A stretch of DNA of 23,020 nt from Firmicutes bacterium UBA4996 (GTDB taxonomy: Bacteria; Bacillota; Limnochordia; Darwinibacteriales; Darwinibacteriaceae). This document shows positions 15,822-23,020 of the stretch, one piece after another (within the stretch, counting starts at the first letter, position 1; each line of letters begins with the position of its first letter). The translations under genes were made by a program, and so were the position numbers. The stretch is taken from the NCBI GenBank assembly GCA_002396805.1, contig DGYW01000064.1, forward strand, positions 238,354 through 261,373, given 5' to 3'. A model generated the notes under the pieces. The model worked only from the letters and a program-made list of their open reading frames with translations, had not been told where the DNA came from and searched no databases.

Positions 15822-16853
15822 ATGGCGCGCAAGGTAGTAGGACTTGATATTGATTATTCTGGCATTAAAGTGGCTGAAGTAGTCCGTAAGGGCAGAGCAA
15901 AAATGGTCACAAAAATTGGTTCAGTGTCGTTACCAGCAGGAACAGTAGTGGATGGGAAGGTAACCGATGTGCAAACGCTCAGTCACGGTTTAGAGCGGCT
16001 CTTACTAGAACAGGAAATCTCAGCCCGTTCGGCAGTTTTGGGCTTGCGCAGTACGTGGGTGACGGTGAAGACCCACAGGTTACCTAAAATGCCAAAAAAA
16101 GAATTGGACAAGGCCCTAGAGTTTGAAGTGCCAGAGCTGGTTTCTTTTCCGGTACACAGCCCTCAAGATGTTTCCTATGATTATTTTGTGAATACAGAAA
16201 GCGACAAAGAAGTGGAAATAGTGTTGGTCGCCTGCCCGCGCCAGCATTTGAACCCTTATATCGACGCAATTCGGGCCGCCGGCTTGACTCTTGAAGCCAT
16301 TGACCTACCTGCTCTTAATTGGGCAGAGCTTTTAAATGGGGAGACTAGGCGAGCCTTTGTAGAAATTAGTGAAGAACAAACCACTATCCAGGTGGCCTTA
16401 GGTGGTGTCTTTAAGGTGCTGAGGGTGGTACCTGTGGGAACCAAACACTTTAGAGAAGGCGTGCAGGAAGCTTTTGAGTGCGGTTCAGATGAAGCTCGTA
16501 ACCTTTGCGCTAATCGCTCTTTGGATTTCTTACTCATGGAAGGCCCAGGTAGCAAACGGGTGATTAGGGCCACGGTTCAGCAATTTGTAGGTTCTGTGTT
16601 ACAGACTCTTGATTTTGTGAGGGCTCAAGAGCGAGCTACCCGGTTTAGCACTATGCTTGATGAAGTAGTCTTGCTAGGAGATTTAGCGGACTTATCGGGC
16701 CTAACCGCCATGTTGGCTGAGGAAGTAGATTTACCAGTTCGTTCCCTGAAACAAATGGAGAACTTTCATGCGAACTTTGATTTTATGCGCCCTAGCCAGT
16801 TTAGTGGTTACGGCTCGGCCTTGGCCATGGGTTGGAGGGGGGTTGACGAATGA
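15822..16853 (+). CDS. pilM: Pilus assembly protein PilM (actin-like)
   Basis: A 343-residue actin/FtsA-fold cytoplasmic protein that forms a ring beneath the inner membrane and holds the N-terminal tail of PilN. The N-terminus VVGLDIDYSGIKVAEV is the first phosphate-binding hairpin typical of PilM. The segment KALEFEVPELVSFPV and the later FVEISEEQTTIQVA (second phosphate loop) agree with the family. No membrane segment is predicted, as expected. The ATG follows GGGGGTGG. The gene ends in an ATGA overlap with pilN, the normal PilM-PilN arrangement. Confidence 0.92.
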   Translation: MARKVVGLDIDYSGIKVAEVVRKGRAKMVTKIGSVSLPAGTVVDGKVTDVQTLSHGLERLLLEQEISARSAVLGLRSTWVTVKTHRLPKMPKKELDKALEFEVPELVSFPVHSPQDVSYDYFVNTESDKEVEIVLVACPRQHLNPYIDAIRAAGLTLEAIDLPALNWAELLNGETRRAFVEISEEQTTIQVALGGVFKVLRVVPVGTKHFREGVQEAFECGSDEARNLCANRSLDFLLMEGPGSKRVIRATVQQFVGSVLQTLDFVRAQERATRFSTMLDEVVLLGDLADLSGLTAMLAEEVDLPVRSLKQMENFHANFDFMRPSQFSGYGSALAMGWRGVDE

Positions 16854-17383
16854 GGATCAACTTGTTGCCCAAGGAGGAACGTCCCTTAAAACAATCGCAA
16901 GTGCGCTGGGAGTTTTTAGTGAGTTTAGTTGGAGTTTTGCTTTTGGGAGCAGTGTTAGCCTTTTCATGGTTAGAGACCGCAAAGATTCACACTCTCAATT
17001 CGGCCTTAACTGAAGCCCGCAGCCGGGAAGCATTTCTGCAAAAACAAGTTCAAGCGGTGCAAAGCTTGCGGCGAGATCTAACTGCCCTTGAAACCCAAGA
17101 AGAAAAATATGGGGATTTAGTAGTAGAACAGCCCCTTAGCGTCTTGCCTGCATTAACCAAACATCCTTTTTCTCAGCTCTGGATTGAGGCACTTGTGTGG
17201 AGGGACAGTGGGGTAGAACTCGTTGGGTACACCCAGGACATGACTAGTCTTTCGTTGTACCTGAATTATTTAAATGAGTTAAGTGATCAAGCATTGTTGC
17301 AGGCGGTTTATCCCCACGAGGGCACGGAGTTTTTCGTCTTTAGTATCGAGGTTAAGGGGGTGGGGGGAGATGATCCAGCTTAG
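16850..17383 (+). CDS. pilN: Pilus assembly protein PilN
   Basis: A 177-residue bitopic inner membrane protein. The cytoplasmic N-terminus MRINLLPKEE carries the INLLP motif that binds PilM. One transmembrane helix lies near 22-44 and is followed by a coiled coil (about 50-90) and a small periplasmic alpha/beta domain. Length and topology are standard. The start codon overlaps the pilM stop (ATGA) and the 3' end overlaps pilO by 14 bases, so pilMNO translation is probably tightly coupled. Presence of PilN in an apparent Firmicute supports a trans-envelope alignment complex. Confidence 0.9.
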   Translation: MRINLLPKEERPLKQSQVRWEFLVSLVGVLLLGAVLAFSWLETAKIHTLNSALTEARSREAFLQKQVQAVQSLRRDLTALETQEEKYGDLVVEQPLSVLPALTKHPFSQLWIEALVWRDSGVELVGYTQDMTSLSLYLNYLNELSDQALLQAVYPHEGTEFFVFSIEVKGVGGDDPA

Positions 17384-18218
17384 TTCCTTTAAGGGAAAGC
17401 TCTCGTGGCCTTGGGTGGCTGTTATAGCCCTCTACCTAGGAGCGGCTATTTCGCTAGCGGTAATGTTTTGGCCCAACAAGCGAGAAGTAAGCAAGCTGCA
17501 AAGTGAAATTGAACGATTAGGTCGTGAGGAGCACAATCTGTTACGTCTTGTGGAACAAAGGCCTAACTTGGAACGACAGCTAGAAGAGTTGGAAGAACGC
17601 TTCAATGATTTAGCCAAGGAAGTGCCTTCACAATACGATTTACCAGCGGTGTTAGCAGCTCTGAGCCAGTTAGCAACGTACCACGGTGTAAGTATGGATG
17701 ATTTATCCCATGTGCCTCCCCAAGTAACCCAGGGAAGTTCTAGTGGGGTGATTCCTTTAACTTTAGACTTGTCAGGAAACGACCACATTTTAGCCTATCT
17801 CGTGCAGTTGCAGGAGATCCTACCCTCGCTGCGGATCGTTGAATTGATTTTGGGCTACGGAGGGGACAAGCAGTTTCACGCTAAGGTCAGGGCAGATTTA
17901 CAGGTTATCATGGTTGATCAGGCCTCCCACTCGCGGTGGGAGTTGCAGCAAATTGCTCGAGTGGAATCATCCTCATCGCCTATAACAGGTTTTGGTTTAC
18001 CTTTTGAGATTGTGTCCAAGTTCCTGGCTAGAAACGTACGAGTATTAGGTGTTGTGGAAGGAAGTGGGCGAAGTAGCGCTCTGCTCTCCCAAGATGGTAC
18101 TAAGCAGTGGGTGAGGGTGGGAGATCGCCTTGGTGAAGCAGTAGTGAGCAGGATTTTCCCTGAGGGAGTAGTGTTAGATGTGGATGGCGTGCTCTTAAAT
18201 TTGACAATAGGGGGTTAA
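17370..18218 (+). CDS. pilO: PilO with C-terminal PilP-like domain
   Basis: A 282-residue protein that begins at the ATG preceded by GGGGGGAG. A longer frame exists upstream inside pilN but has no ribosome site. TM helix about 13-33, coiled coil about 37-85, and a PilO alpha/beta domain about 88-185, forming the heterodimer with PilN. Unlike a usual PilO of about 200 residues, it continues with a linker and a beta-rich domain at 222-280. There VRVLGVVEGSGRSSALLS, WVRVGDRLG and a final VVLDVDGVLLNL follow the pattern of the PilP/GspC homology region that contacts the secretin. I infer a PilO-PilP fusion, since no separate pilP gene follows. The domain call is by pattern only. Confidence 0.85.
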   Translation: MIQLSSFKGKLSWPWVAVIALYLGAAISLAVMFWPNKREVSKLQSEIERLGREEHNLLRLVEQRPNLERQLEELEERFNDLAKEVPSQYDLPAVLAALSQLATYHGVSMDDLSHVPPQVTQGSSSGVIPLTLDLSGNDHILAYLVQLQEILPSLRIVELILGYGGDKQFHAKVRADLQVIMVDQASHSRWELQQIARVESSSSPITGFGLPFEIVSKFLARNVRVLGVVEGSGRSSALLSQDGTKQWVRVGDRLGEAVVSRIFPEGVVLDVDGVLLNLTIGG

Positions 18219-18224
18219 CTCAAG

Positions 18225-19151
18225 ATGGAAACTCGAAAGCTACTACTAGTTATGGGTTTAGTTCTGGTTTTCGCAAGTGCAGTCTCACCTATCTGGGCTA
18301 AACAGCTGGTGAATATGGAGTTTAAGCAAGCACCCTTAGTGGAAGTATTCCAGATTCTAGGGGAACTAGGTGGCTATAATGTCTTGGTGGATCCCACTGT
18401 TGAGGGTGAGGTGACTTTTGCTCTAAAAAGTGTCCCTGTTGAGGAAGCGTTAGATCTAGTCACCAGAACCACAGGTTATCGCTATCAGCTGGTGGGTAAT
18501 ACCTTGGTAGTTGGGAGTGAACAACGCCTTAAGAGCGAGTTTGGCTCGGAAGACTTTAGTTTTATTAAAATCGAACATGTGGATGTAACAGCTGCGCAAC
18601 GCTTGGTGGCCTTGATTACGCCTCAAGTGAAAAGTTATGTGGATGCGGAACAAGACTTATTGGTCCTTTATGGCTTAACCGCTGATTTAGAAGTGGCGAA
18701 GCAGGTGCTTAAACAATACGATCAAAAGACCTTTGTTACCTCAGAACCAGTTGTTGCTGTGCAGGCTTCCCCAGCAGGAGATAATCTAGTAAATGGCGCT
18801 GTGCCAGTTTTTTACGCCCATGGTCCTGAGATTCTGGAAATGGTACGCCAACAGTGGCCCACTAGGGAGTTTCGCTGGGATGAGCAGAGCCAAAACATCC
18901 TGGGTCGAGCTGCGAGCGATGAGTGGGTTAGAATACAAGTTTTTGTCCAGGAAAAGGATATGCCGAGGTTTGTACTCAAAGGCGTTTTGAGTAATGCCCA
19001 GGAGACGCTAGCTCTAGTTGAATATCGCGACGTGATCTCTCTCCTTCGCCAAGGTGATGTCTTGAATGACTGGCAAGTACAGACCATTACAGAGGGCCAA
19101 ATAGAGTTTAGTCAAGGACAACGCCAGTTTATTGTTAGGATGGGGAGGTAG
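18225..19151 (+). CDS. Secretin N-domain protein lacking the pore, with PilP-like C-terminus
   Basis: A 308-residue exported protein: signal peptide 1-25 (cleavage after IWA), an STN-type secretin N0 domain about 28-97 (YNVLVDPTVEGEVTF), and an N1-like domain about 110-166 (VTAAQRLVALITPQVKSYVD). A third small domain at about 193-240 follows, then a C-terminal beta domain 248-306 (FVLKGVLSNAQETLALVEY ... LLRQGDVL) resembling PilP/GspC homology regions. There is no secretin pore domain. The N-terminal half is homologous to that of the next gene, including an identical NVLVDP, so the pair arose by tandem duplication. I infer an accessory periplasmic ring or connector. The start follows a GGGGG site. 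Six bases separate it from pilO. Confidence 0.75.
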   Translation: METRKLLLVMGLVLVFASAVSPIWAKQLVNMEFKQAPLVEVFQILGELGGYNVLVDPTVEGEVTFALKSVPVEEALDLVTRTTGYRYQLVGNTLVVGSEQRLKSEFGSEDFSFIKIEHVDVTAAQRLVALITPQVKSYVDAEQDLLVLYGLTADLEVAKQVLKQYDQKTFVTSEPVVAVQASPAGDNLVNGAVPVFYAHGPEILEMVRQQWPTREFRWDEQSQNILGRAASDEWVRIQVFVQEKDMPRFVLKGVLSNAQETLALVEYRDVISLLRQGDVLNDWQVQTITEGQIEFSQGQRQFIVRMGR

Positions 19152-19155
19152 TGCC

Positions 19156-20757
19156 ATGACCACCCAACAAAGATCTATTCTGATTGGTGTTGTGCTGGTG
19201 ACCCTTTTAGCAAGTAGTACTGTCGCTTTGGGTCAGGGACTAGATTTGCTTTTTTACCAAGCAGAATTCGCTGATATTTATCGGGCATTAGGGGAAAGTC
19301 AAGGTCTTAATGTCTTGGTGGACCCGGCAGTCCAAGGACAAGGTACCTTTCAGCTTAGGGGAGTCAGCTTTGCCGATGCTCTTAACCTGATTTCTAAGCA
19401 CAGTGGCTACGCACATCGCTTAGAAGGGGAAACCCTGTTGGTAGCTCCACTAGAGAAGCTGTTAGCGCAAGAAAGTAAAGATATCCGGTACGTGCAGTTG
19501 CAGACTGTCTCTCCAGAAGAGGTTTTGCAGGCTTTAGCTTTGATCATGCCTCGCTCTGATGTATATGTGGAGCCTACAGGCAAATTGGTGGTCTTACACG
19601 GGTCCAAGGAGACTTTAGATAGGGCAGAAGAGTTGATTTTAGCCCTAGATAATGCCGTTACTCCCCAGGTGAGGGTGGAGGATGGTCGTTCCCTCCTTGC
19701 TGTCTTTAAGGAATTAAGTGCCGAGCTAGGTTTGAGTTTGGTGGCAGATCCTGCCATTGAAAGCAAGCGTATTCACTTGGATGTACGTAATAAAAACCCA
19801 GAAGAGCTCATCAAGCAGATTCAACAATTGGTTCCCCTAAAGGTAGAAGTTACAGAGCACTCTCTCATGGTGGGTAATTTAGAGTATTCTAACCAGGAGC
19901 GTTTGAAGGTCTATCGGTTGAATTATGCGGATCCACTGGCTACTATGGAAGCTCTTTCTATGTTTGTTAGTCCTGACAAAATCCGAGTGGATGAGCCTCG
20001 GAAGAGCGTGGTTGTAGGTGGGACAGATGCTCTATTAGCAGAGGTGGATCTGTTCTTAGTGGACTTTGATCAACCAGCACCTCAGGTACTGTTAGAAGTT
20101 TGGATTCAAGAGATGACAACTGATGCCCTACAAAACTTAGGTGTGGAGTGGAAGGGTACTCCCCAAGTCTCTGGAGGAGATGCCCCCATTTTTCTGGAGT
20201 TAGAATGGGAGCCATGGGAGTTGGTCTTAGCTATAAAGGCCCTCGAAGATCAGGATGAGGCCAAACTTTTAGCGAATCCCAAGATTGCTACTTTAAGTGG
20301 CGAAGCGGCTAGCATCTTTGTCGGTGATCGGGTGCCAGTGGTTCTCACCGCTGAGGATGGAACACGTACGATGGAGTTTTTGGAATCAGGGATCAATCTC
20401 AAGGTTACACCCCGCATTTCGGAAGATGAGTACATTACAATCTTAGTGCAACCAGAAGTGAGTACTTTTATCTGGAGATCAGACAGTGAGTATCCCCAGA
20501 TTAGGACTAGGGAAGCTGAGACTAATGTGCGGGTGAAAAATGGACAACCAATTGTTTTGGGAGGCCTTTTACAGGAGCAAGAAACGGAGCTAATTACGAG
20601 GATTCCTTTCATCTCTCAATTACCCGTACTCGGTAAACTCTTCCAGTGGAAGGAAACGAAGAAGAGCCAAACTGAGATGACTATTTTCCTTATTCCCAGG
20701 ATCGTAGAGGGGGACCAGGGTGTGGTGAACCAAGGTTTTTTTACCCCAGCCCAGTGA
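19156..20757 (+). CDS. pilQ: Type IV pilus secretin PilQ
   Basis: A 533-residue secretin, the outer membrane channel through which the pilus exits. The ATG follows GGGGAGG with seven bases spacing. An upstream ATG in the preceding gene is rejected. Signal peptide 1-27, first STN domain 30-98, N1 domain 110-168, second STN-like domain 177-241, another N1-like segment 250-306, then the pore-forming secretin domain 308-517. The last contains LLEVWIQE, ALEDQDEAKLLANPKIAT, GINLKVTPRI, and the signature VRVKNGQPIVLGGLLQEQ with IPFISQLPVLGKLF. It is shorter than proteobacterial PilQ and lacks AMIN domains. A run of seven T residues near its 3' end could allow a -1 shift into the next frame. Confidence 0.93.
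   Translation: MTTQQRSILIGVVLVTLLASSTVALGQGLDLLFYQAEFADIYRALGESQGLNVLVDPAVQGQGTFQLRGVSFADALNLISKHSGYAHRLEGETLLVAPLEKLLAQESKDIRYVQLQTVSPEEVLQALALIMPRSDVYVEPTGKLVVLHGSKETLDRAEELILALDNAVTPQVRVEDGRSLLAVFKELSAELGLSLVADPAIESKRIHLDVRNKNPEELIKQIQQLVPLKVEVTEHSLMVGNLEYSNQERLKVYRLNYADPLATMEALSMFVSPDKIRVDEPRKSVVVGGTDALLAEVDLFLVDFDQPAPQVLLEVWIQEMTTDALQNLGVEWKGTPQVSGGDAPIFLELEWEPWELVLAIKALEDQDEAKLLANPKIATLSGEAASIFVGDRVPVVLTAEDGTRTMEFLESGINLKVTPRISEDEYITILVQPEVSTFIWRSDSEYPQIRTREAETNVRVKNGQPIVLGGLLQEQETELITRIPFISQLPVLGKLFQWKETKKSQTEMTIFLIPRIVEGDQGVVNQGFFTPAQ
20736..20742 (+). other. Run of seven T residues, possible -1 slippery site
   Basis: In the pilQ frame this reads GGT TTT TTT ACC, a U UUU UUU heptamer 13 bases before the stop. 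A one-base backward slip enters the frame of the next open reading frame with no intervening stop. The following frame has no ribosome site of its own. An assembly error in the homopolymer would look the same. Confidence 0.35.
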
Positions 20758-21107
20758 CCAAAGAGCCTCAGCGAAATGATCCTAAATATACGCAAGGTTA
20801 CTGGGTAGAGCTAGACAAAGCACGCTTAGCAGGGGGGGTGAGTGCAGAAACACAGGGTTGGGAAGTAGGAGCAGGAGCAGTCTATAAAGAGGACTCGTTT
20901 GGACTTACTGGCTATTTGCAATATGGTATACCTTTTTTACAGGGCCGATTGCAGGTTGATCTAATGTCGGACAAGCAATGGCAACCTCACATTGCGCTAG
21001 GCGTGCCTCTACCCCTTGGAACAGTAAAGTTTGAACCTCATATTTTGTGGACCCTAGGGAAGGACTCTAAACCTAAACTAGGACTCCGTGTGCAGTATCA
21101 GTTTTAA
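20754..21107 (+). CDS. Small beta-rich protein, outer-membrane-like C-terminus
   Basis: I do not recognise this 117-residue protein. GTG at 20754 overlaps the pilQ stop (GTGA) and has no visible Shine-Dalgarno. There is no signal peptide. Alternating polar/hydrophobic stretches such as WEVGAGAVYKEDSFGLTGYL and FEPHILWTLG suggest several amphipathic beta strands, and it ends LGLRVQYQF with a terminal Phe, as outer membrane barrel proteins do. It may be expressed by translational coupling, or as a C-terminal extension of the secretin through a -1 slip at 20736-20742, which would solve the missing export signal. Position between secretin and pilin suggests a pilus-channel role. Function is unknown. 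Confidence 0.6.
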   Translation: MTKEPQRNDPKYTQGYWVELDKARLAGGVSAETQGWEVGAGAVYKEDSFGLTGYLQYGIPFLQGRLQVDLMSDKQWQPHIALGVPLPLGTVKFEPHILWTLGKDSKPKLGLRVQYQF

Positions 21108-21139
21108 ACACAAGAGACTCATCTAAAGGAGGAAGAACA

Positions 21140-21523
21140 ATGTTAAACAAGATTAGAAAGATGCTTAAACAGCAAGAAGGTTTTACCCTGGTTGAACTCA
21201 TGATCGTAGTAGTAATCCTAGGGATTATCTCTGGGATCGGGATTCAACAGTATGGGAAGGTGCAGGACAAGGCAAGAGTCTCTGCTCATAATGCAAATGT
21301 CAAGATTATCACAAGCGCAGCAAACATGTATTTGATGGTGAATGATTCTATACCAGCAAATATAGACGCGTTGGTTGATGGCGGCTTCTTGGACGCAGTG
21401 CCCAAGAATCCTTATGGCGAGGGTGAGACTATACAGGATAATAAGGGCACATACGCATTAACGGTTACCCAAGAGGGAAACTTCTTTAAGATTAATGTTG
21501 AGCCAGGAGCGATTTCGGAGTAA
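21140..21523 (+). CDS. pilA: Type IV major pilin
   Basis: A 127-residue type IV prepilin. A 14-residue basic leader ends in Gly14, and the mature protein starts FTLVELMIVVVILG, with the conserved Glu5 (residue 19) and a hydrophobic assembly helix. The rest is a small globular head ending in a loop with PKNPYGEG, typical of short GspG/PilA-like pilins of Firmicutes. No cysteine pair. The ribosome site AAAGGAGG is the strongest in the operon, as expected for the most abundant subunit. A prepilin peptidase needed for cleavage is not in the window. The name pilA is by position and length; a major-subunit role is likely but not proven. Confidence 0.9.
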   Translation: MLNKIRKMLKQQEGFTLVELMIVVVILGIISGIGIQQYGKVQDKARVSAHNANVKIITSAANMYLMVNDSIPANIDALVDGGFLDAVPKNPYGEGETIQDNKGTYALTVTQEGNFFKINVEPGAISE

Positions 21524-21575
21524 GGTGTATTGGGTTGTCTAAGCGTAGCTTGTAATGTTTAGGAGGTGAACCACG

Positions 21576-22691
21576 ATGGGATTGAGAGACGAACAAGGCA
21601 TGATAGCCATTGGTGTAGCTCTAATGCTCATCGTGGTTCTTGCCCTCTTTGGTGGAGTGTTATGGCAGTACAGTATGGCCGAAATGCAACGTGTGGTCCG
21701 GACAGAGCGTGATCTCAAGGCTCTGTTTCTTGCCAAATCCGGGGCTGAGGCGGTGATGGCCGCTTGGATTGAGGCTCCCCATAATGGGAAGCCTCAAGGT
21801 GCTATGGATAGGATTTATTGTGATTCAGAGTCTGGCCAGTTTCAGTGTAACGAACCTGAAGACCTCCTAGGCTATGTGGATGTCGTGGTCACTAAGATTG
21901 ACGACCCGGATAGTGAGAGGAATCAACTTACCGAGATCGTTGCAACAGCTGTTGTAGAAGGAGTCAGTCGTCAGGTTAAGGTGACTACCTATCCTCACTT
22001 ATTGGGTCACGACGAGTCGTTAAAGTGGTATAACGAGCAAACGGGAGTGATCCGTTCCACAGATGCCGCGGCAGATGAATTGGTGATCGTGCGTAGTCAG
22101 CGACCGATTCACTTCCAAAAAGATGCGGAACTGCCAAGTGTAACTGGATTCACTTCACCCATGATTTTATTTGAACGTGCCTTAGACCTAGGCTTTGATC
22201 AGCAAACCGAATACCGAATCTGGCCAGAGCTTGGTAGCTACACTGAAAAAGTACTACCAATTCGTGCTGAGACGATTTTCTTTGATGATGTGGTTCTTTT
22301 AGATCTACCCATTACAGGTGGACGGTTTTCGATGAACTTTACGGTCACCCTACAGTTGCCACCAGGGGAATTCGGCATTCCGGGAAGTGAAATCCCCGGG
22401 GCGGAGCCCGCTGCCCGTTATGGAAAAGTTTATTTTGACGGTAGCACCGCAGCTATCCAAAAGTTTAGATGGCGTAGAACGTGGTTTATCGTGTACTTGT
22501 ATCGCATTGAACTAAATGGAAGTCCAGTTCCTCTAAAAACCCCCGAGAATCAGAATTTGGCGGGGCGCGCTTTCTACTTTAGGGATGGCACTGACTTATC
22601 TAACATAGGGCCAAAGGATCTTATTCCCATGGGTAATGAGGGAGAAAGACGAAATGAACTTAGGGAAATCAAGCCTTTTATCTGGGAGTGA
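21576..22691 (+). CDS. PilX-like minor pilin
   Basis: A 371-residue protein with a short charged leader MGLRDEQG followed by a hydrophobic helix (about 9-30) without Glu5 and the segment FLAKSGAEAVMAAWIEA, which fits the PilX/GspK-like N-terminal family of minor pilins. It is much larger than a normal pilin. The remaining roughly 300 residues are beta-rich and not recognised, with Cys82 and Cys91 close enough for a disulfide. A GGAGGTG site precedes the ATG. GspK-type proteins without Glu5 sit at the pilus tip and start assembly. By analogy this may be a tip adhesin or initiator. The function of the head is unknown. Confidence 0.75.
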   Translation: MGLRDEQGMIAIGVALMLIVVLALFGGVLWQYSMAEMQRVVRTERDLKALFLAKSGAEAVMAAWIEAPHNGKPQGAMDRIYCDSESGQFQCNEPEDLLGYVDVVVTKIDDPDSERNQLTEIVATAVVEGVSRQVKVTTYPHLLGHDESLKWYNEQTGVIRSTDAAADELVIVRSQRPIHFQKDAELPSVTGFTSPMILFERALDLGFDQQTEYRIWPELGSYTEKVLPIRAETIFFDDVVLLDLPITGGRFSMNFTVTLQLPPGEFGIPGSEIPGAEPAARYGKVYFDGSTAAIQKFRWRRTWFIVYLYRIELNGSPVPLKTPENQNLAGRAFYFRDGTDLSNIGPKDLIPMGNEGERRNELREIKPFIWE

Positions 22692-22701
22692 GGTGAGGTC
22701 A

Positions 22702-23013
22702 ATGGGTAGATTCTTGGATAATGGGGGGTTTACTCTTCTAGAAGTCATAGTAGCTATTGTAATCATCTCCACCTTGGCAGCTGCCTTCGCACCCCTCATT
22801 GCATCTAGTATTCAACGAATTCAATGGGCGGGCCGAAAAATGGAAGAGCTCTATGCACAAAGGGGCCAAATGGAACGGTTCTTGGTAACAGAAACATTCC
22901 AAGAGGAACAAGTGCTGACTGTCTCCCAAGGAGACGACTTTTCTAGAGTAATCAAAGGCGGAATTATCAGAGTCGGCGACTTTGTTTCTTTCTTGCCATA
23001 TAAGGAACAGTAG
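22702..23013 (+). CDS. Minor prepilin (PilV/GspI-like)
   Basis: A 103-residue prepilin. The ATG at 22702 is chosen over in-frame ATGs inside the preceding gene because GTGAGGTGAGG lies just upstream and because this gives a short leader, MGRFLDNGG, before FTLLEVIVAIVIIS. Gly9 is the cleavage site, and Glu14 is the mature Glu5. The short head after the helix resembles PilV/GspI minor pilins. Ten bases separate it from the PilX-like gene. Minor pilins of this kind form a priming complex with PilX/GspK-like subunits. The next gene probably starts at or beyond ATG 23015, where the window ends. Confidence 0.85.
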   Translation: MGRFLDNGGFTLLEVIVAIVIISTLAAAFAPLIASSIQRIQWAGRKMEELYAQRGQMERFLVTETFQEEQVLTVSQGDDFSRVIKGGIIRVGDFVSFLPYKEQ

Positions 23014-23020
23014 GATGTGT

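Noticed and set aside
17283..17369. Longer N-terminus for PilO
   Set aside because: It would lie inside pilN, has no ribosome site, and adds residues before the normal cytoplasmic tail and TM helix.
23015..23020. Start of a further minor pilin gene at ATG 23015
   Set aside because: Only two codons are visible. AAGGA upstream makes it plausible but it cannot be supported as a feature.
1..23020. CRISPR arrays, tRNA or rRNA genes, insertion sequences
   Set aside because: No repeat-spacer pattern, cloverleaf, rRNA segment, transposase or flanking inverted repeats were seen. The gaps are short and accounted for.

Overview
The window looks like the chromosome of an anaerobic, clostridia-like Firmicute that probably has an outer membrane. 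Three things suggest this. A SCIFF precursor peptide sits next to its radical SAM maturase, a pairing typical of Clostridia-related anaerobes. Ribosome binding sites are strong and GGAGG-like, and there is an oligopeptide transporter ATPase pair and a GlpA/GlpB/DUF1667-type operon of the kind seen in anaerobic Gram-positives. Yet the type IV pilus locus encodes PilM, PilN, PilO and a complete secretin, which normally needs an outer membrane. No species name can be supported from the sequence alone.

Layout. 1-2484: 3' end of methylglyoxal synthase, a small membrane-anchored lytic transglycosylase, nicotinate phosphoribosyltransferase, and a helix-turn-helix protein with a UTRA-like C-terminal half. 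2485-4644: an inverted repeat overlapping a possible SigH-type promoter, then OppD/OppF-type ATPases with no permease or binding protein beside them. 4645-7904: a promoter, a leader RNA with mutually exclusive antiterminator and terminator hairpins, then a three-gene glycerol-3-phosphate-dehydrogenase-like operon ending at a terminator shared with the next, convergent gene. 7975-10002 (minus strand): a methyl-accepting chemotaxis protein. 10090-11720: promoter, SCIFF peptide (scfA), a long intercistronic hairpin, and the SCIFF maturase (scfB).

11721-23020: a type IV pilus operon. The non-coding leader matches the class II cyclic-di-GMP riboswitch and runs straight into an intrinsic terminator. 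Behind it come pilB, pilT, pilC, pilM, pilN, pilO (with a PilP-like tail), a secretin-like protein without a pore domain, the full secretin pilQ, a small beta-rich protein in the -1 frame, the major pilin, a PilX-like minor pilin and another prepilin. Many neighbours overlap by a few bases, so translation is probably coupled. The window ends inside the minor pilin cluster.

The most interesting theme is two layers of cyclic-di-GMP input on one machine. One is the leader riboswitch, which should gate transcription of the whole operon. The other is an N-terminal MshEN domain in the PilB assembly ATPase, with two tandem motifs of a type known to bind the same nucleotide. The second theme is an unusual, compact envelope-spanning complex: PilO fused to a PilP-like domain, a tandem pore-less paralogue of the secretin periplasmic region, and a possible -1 frameshift joining the secretin to an outer-membrane-like beta tail.
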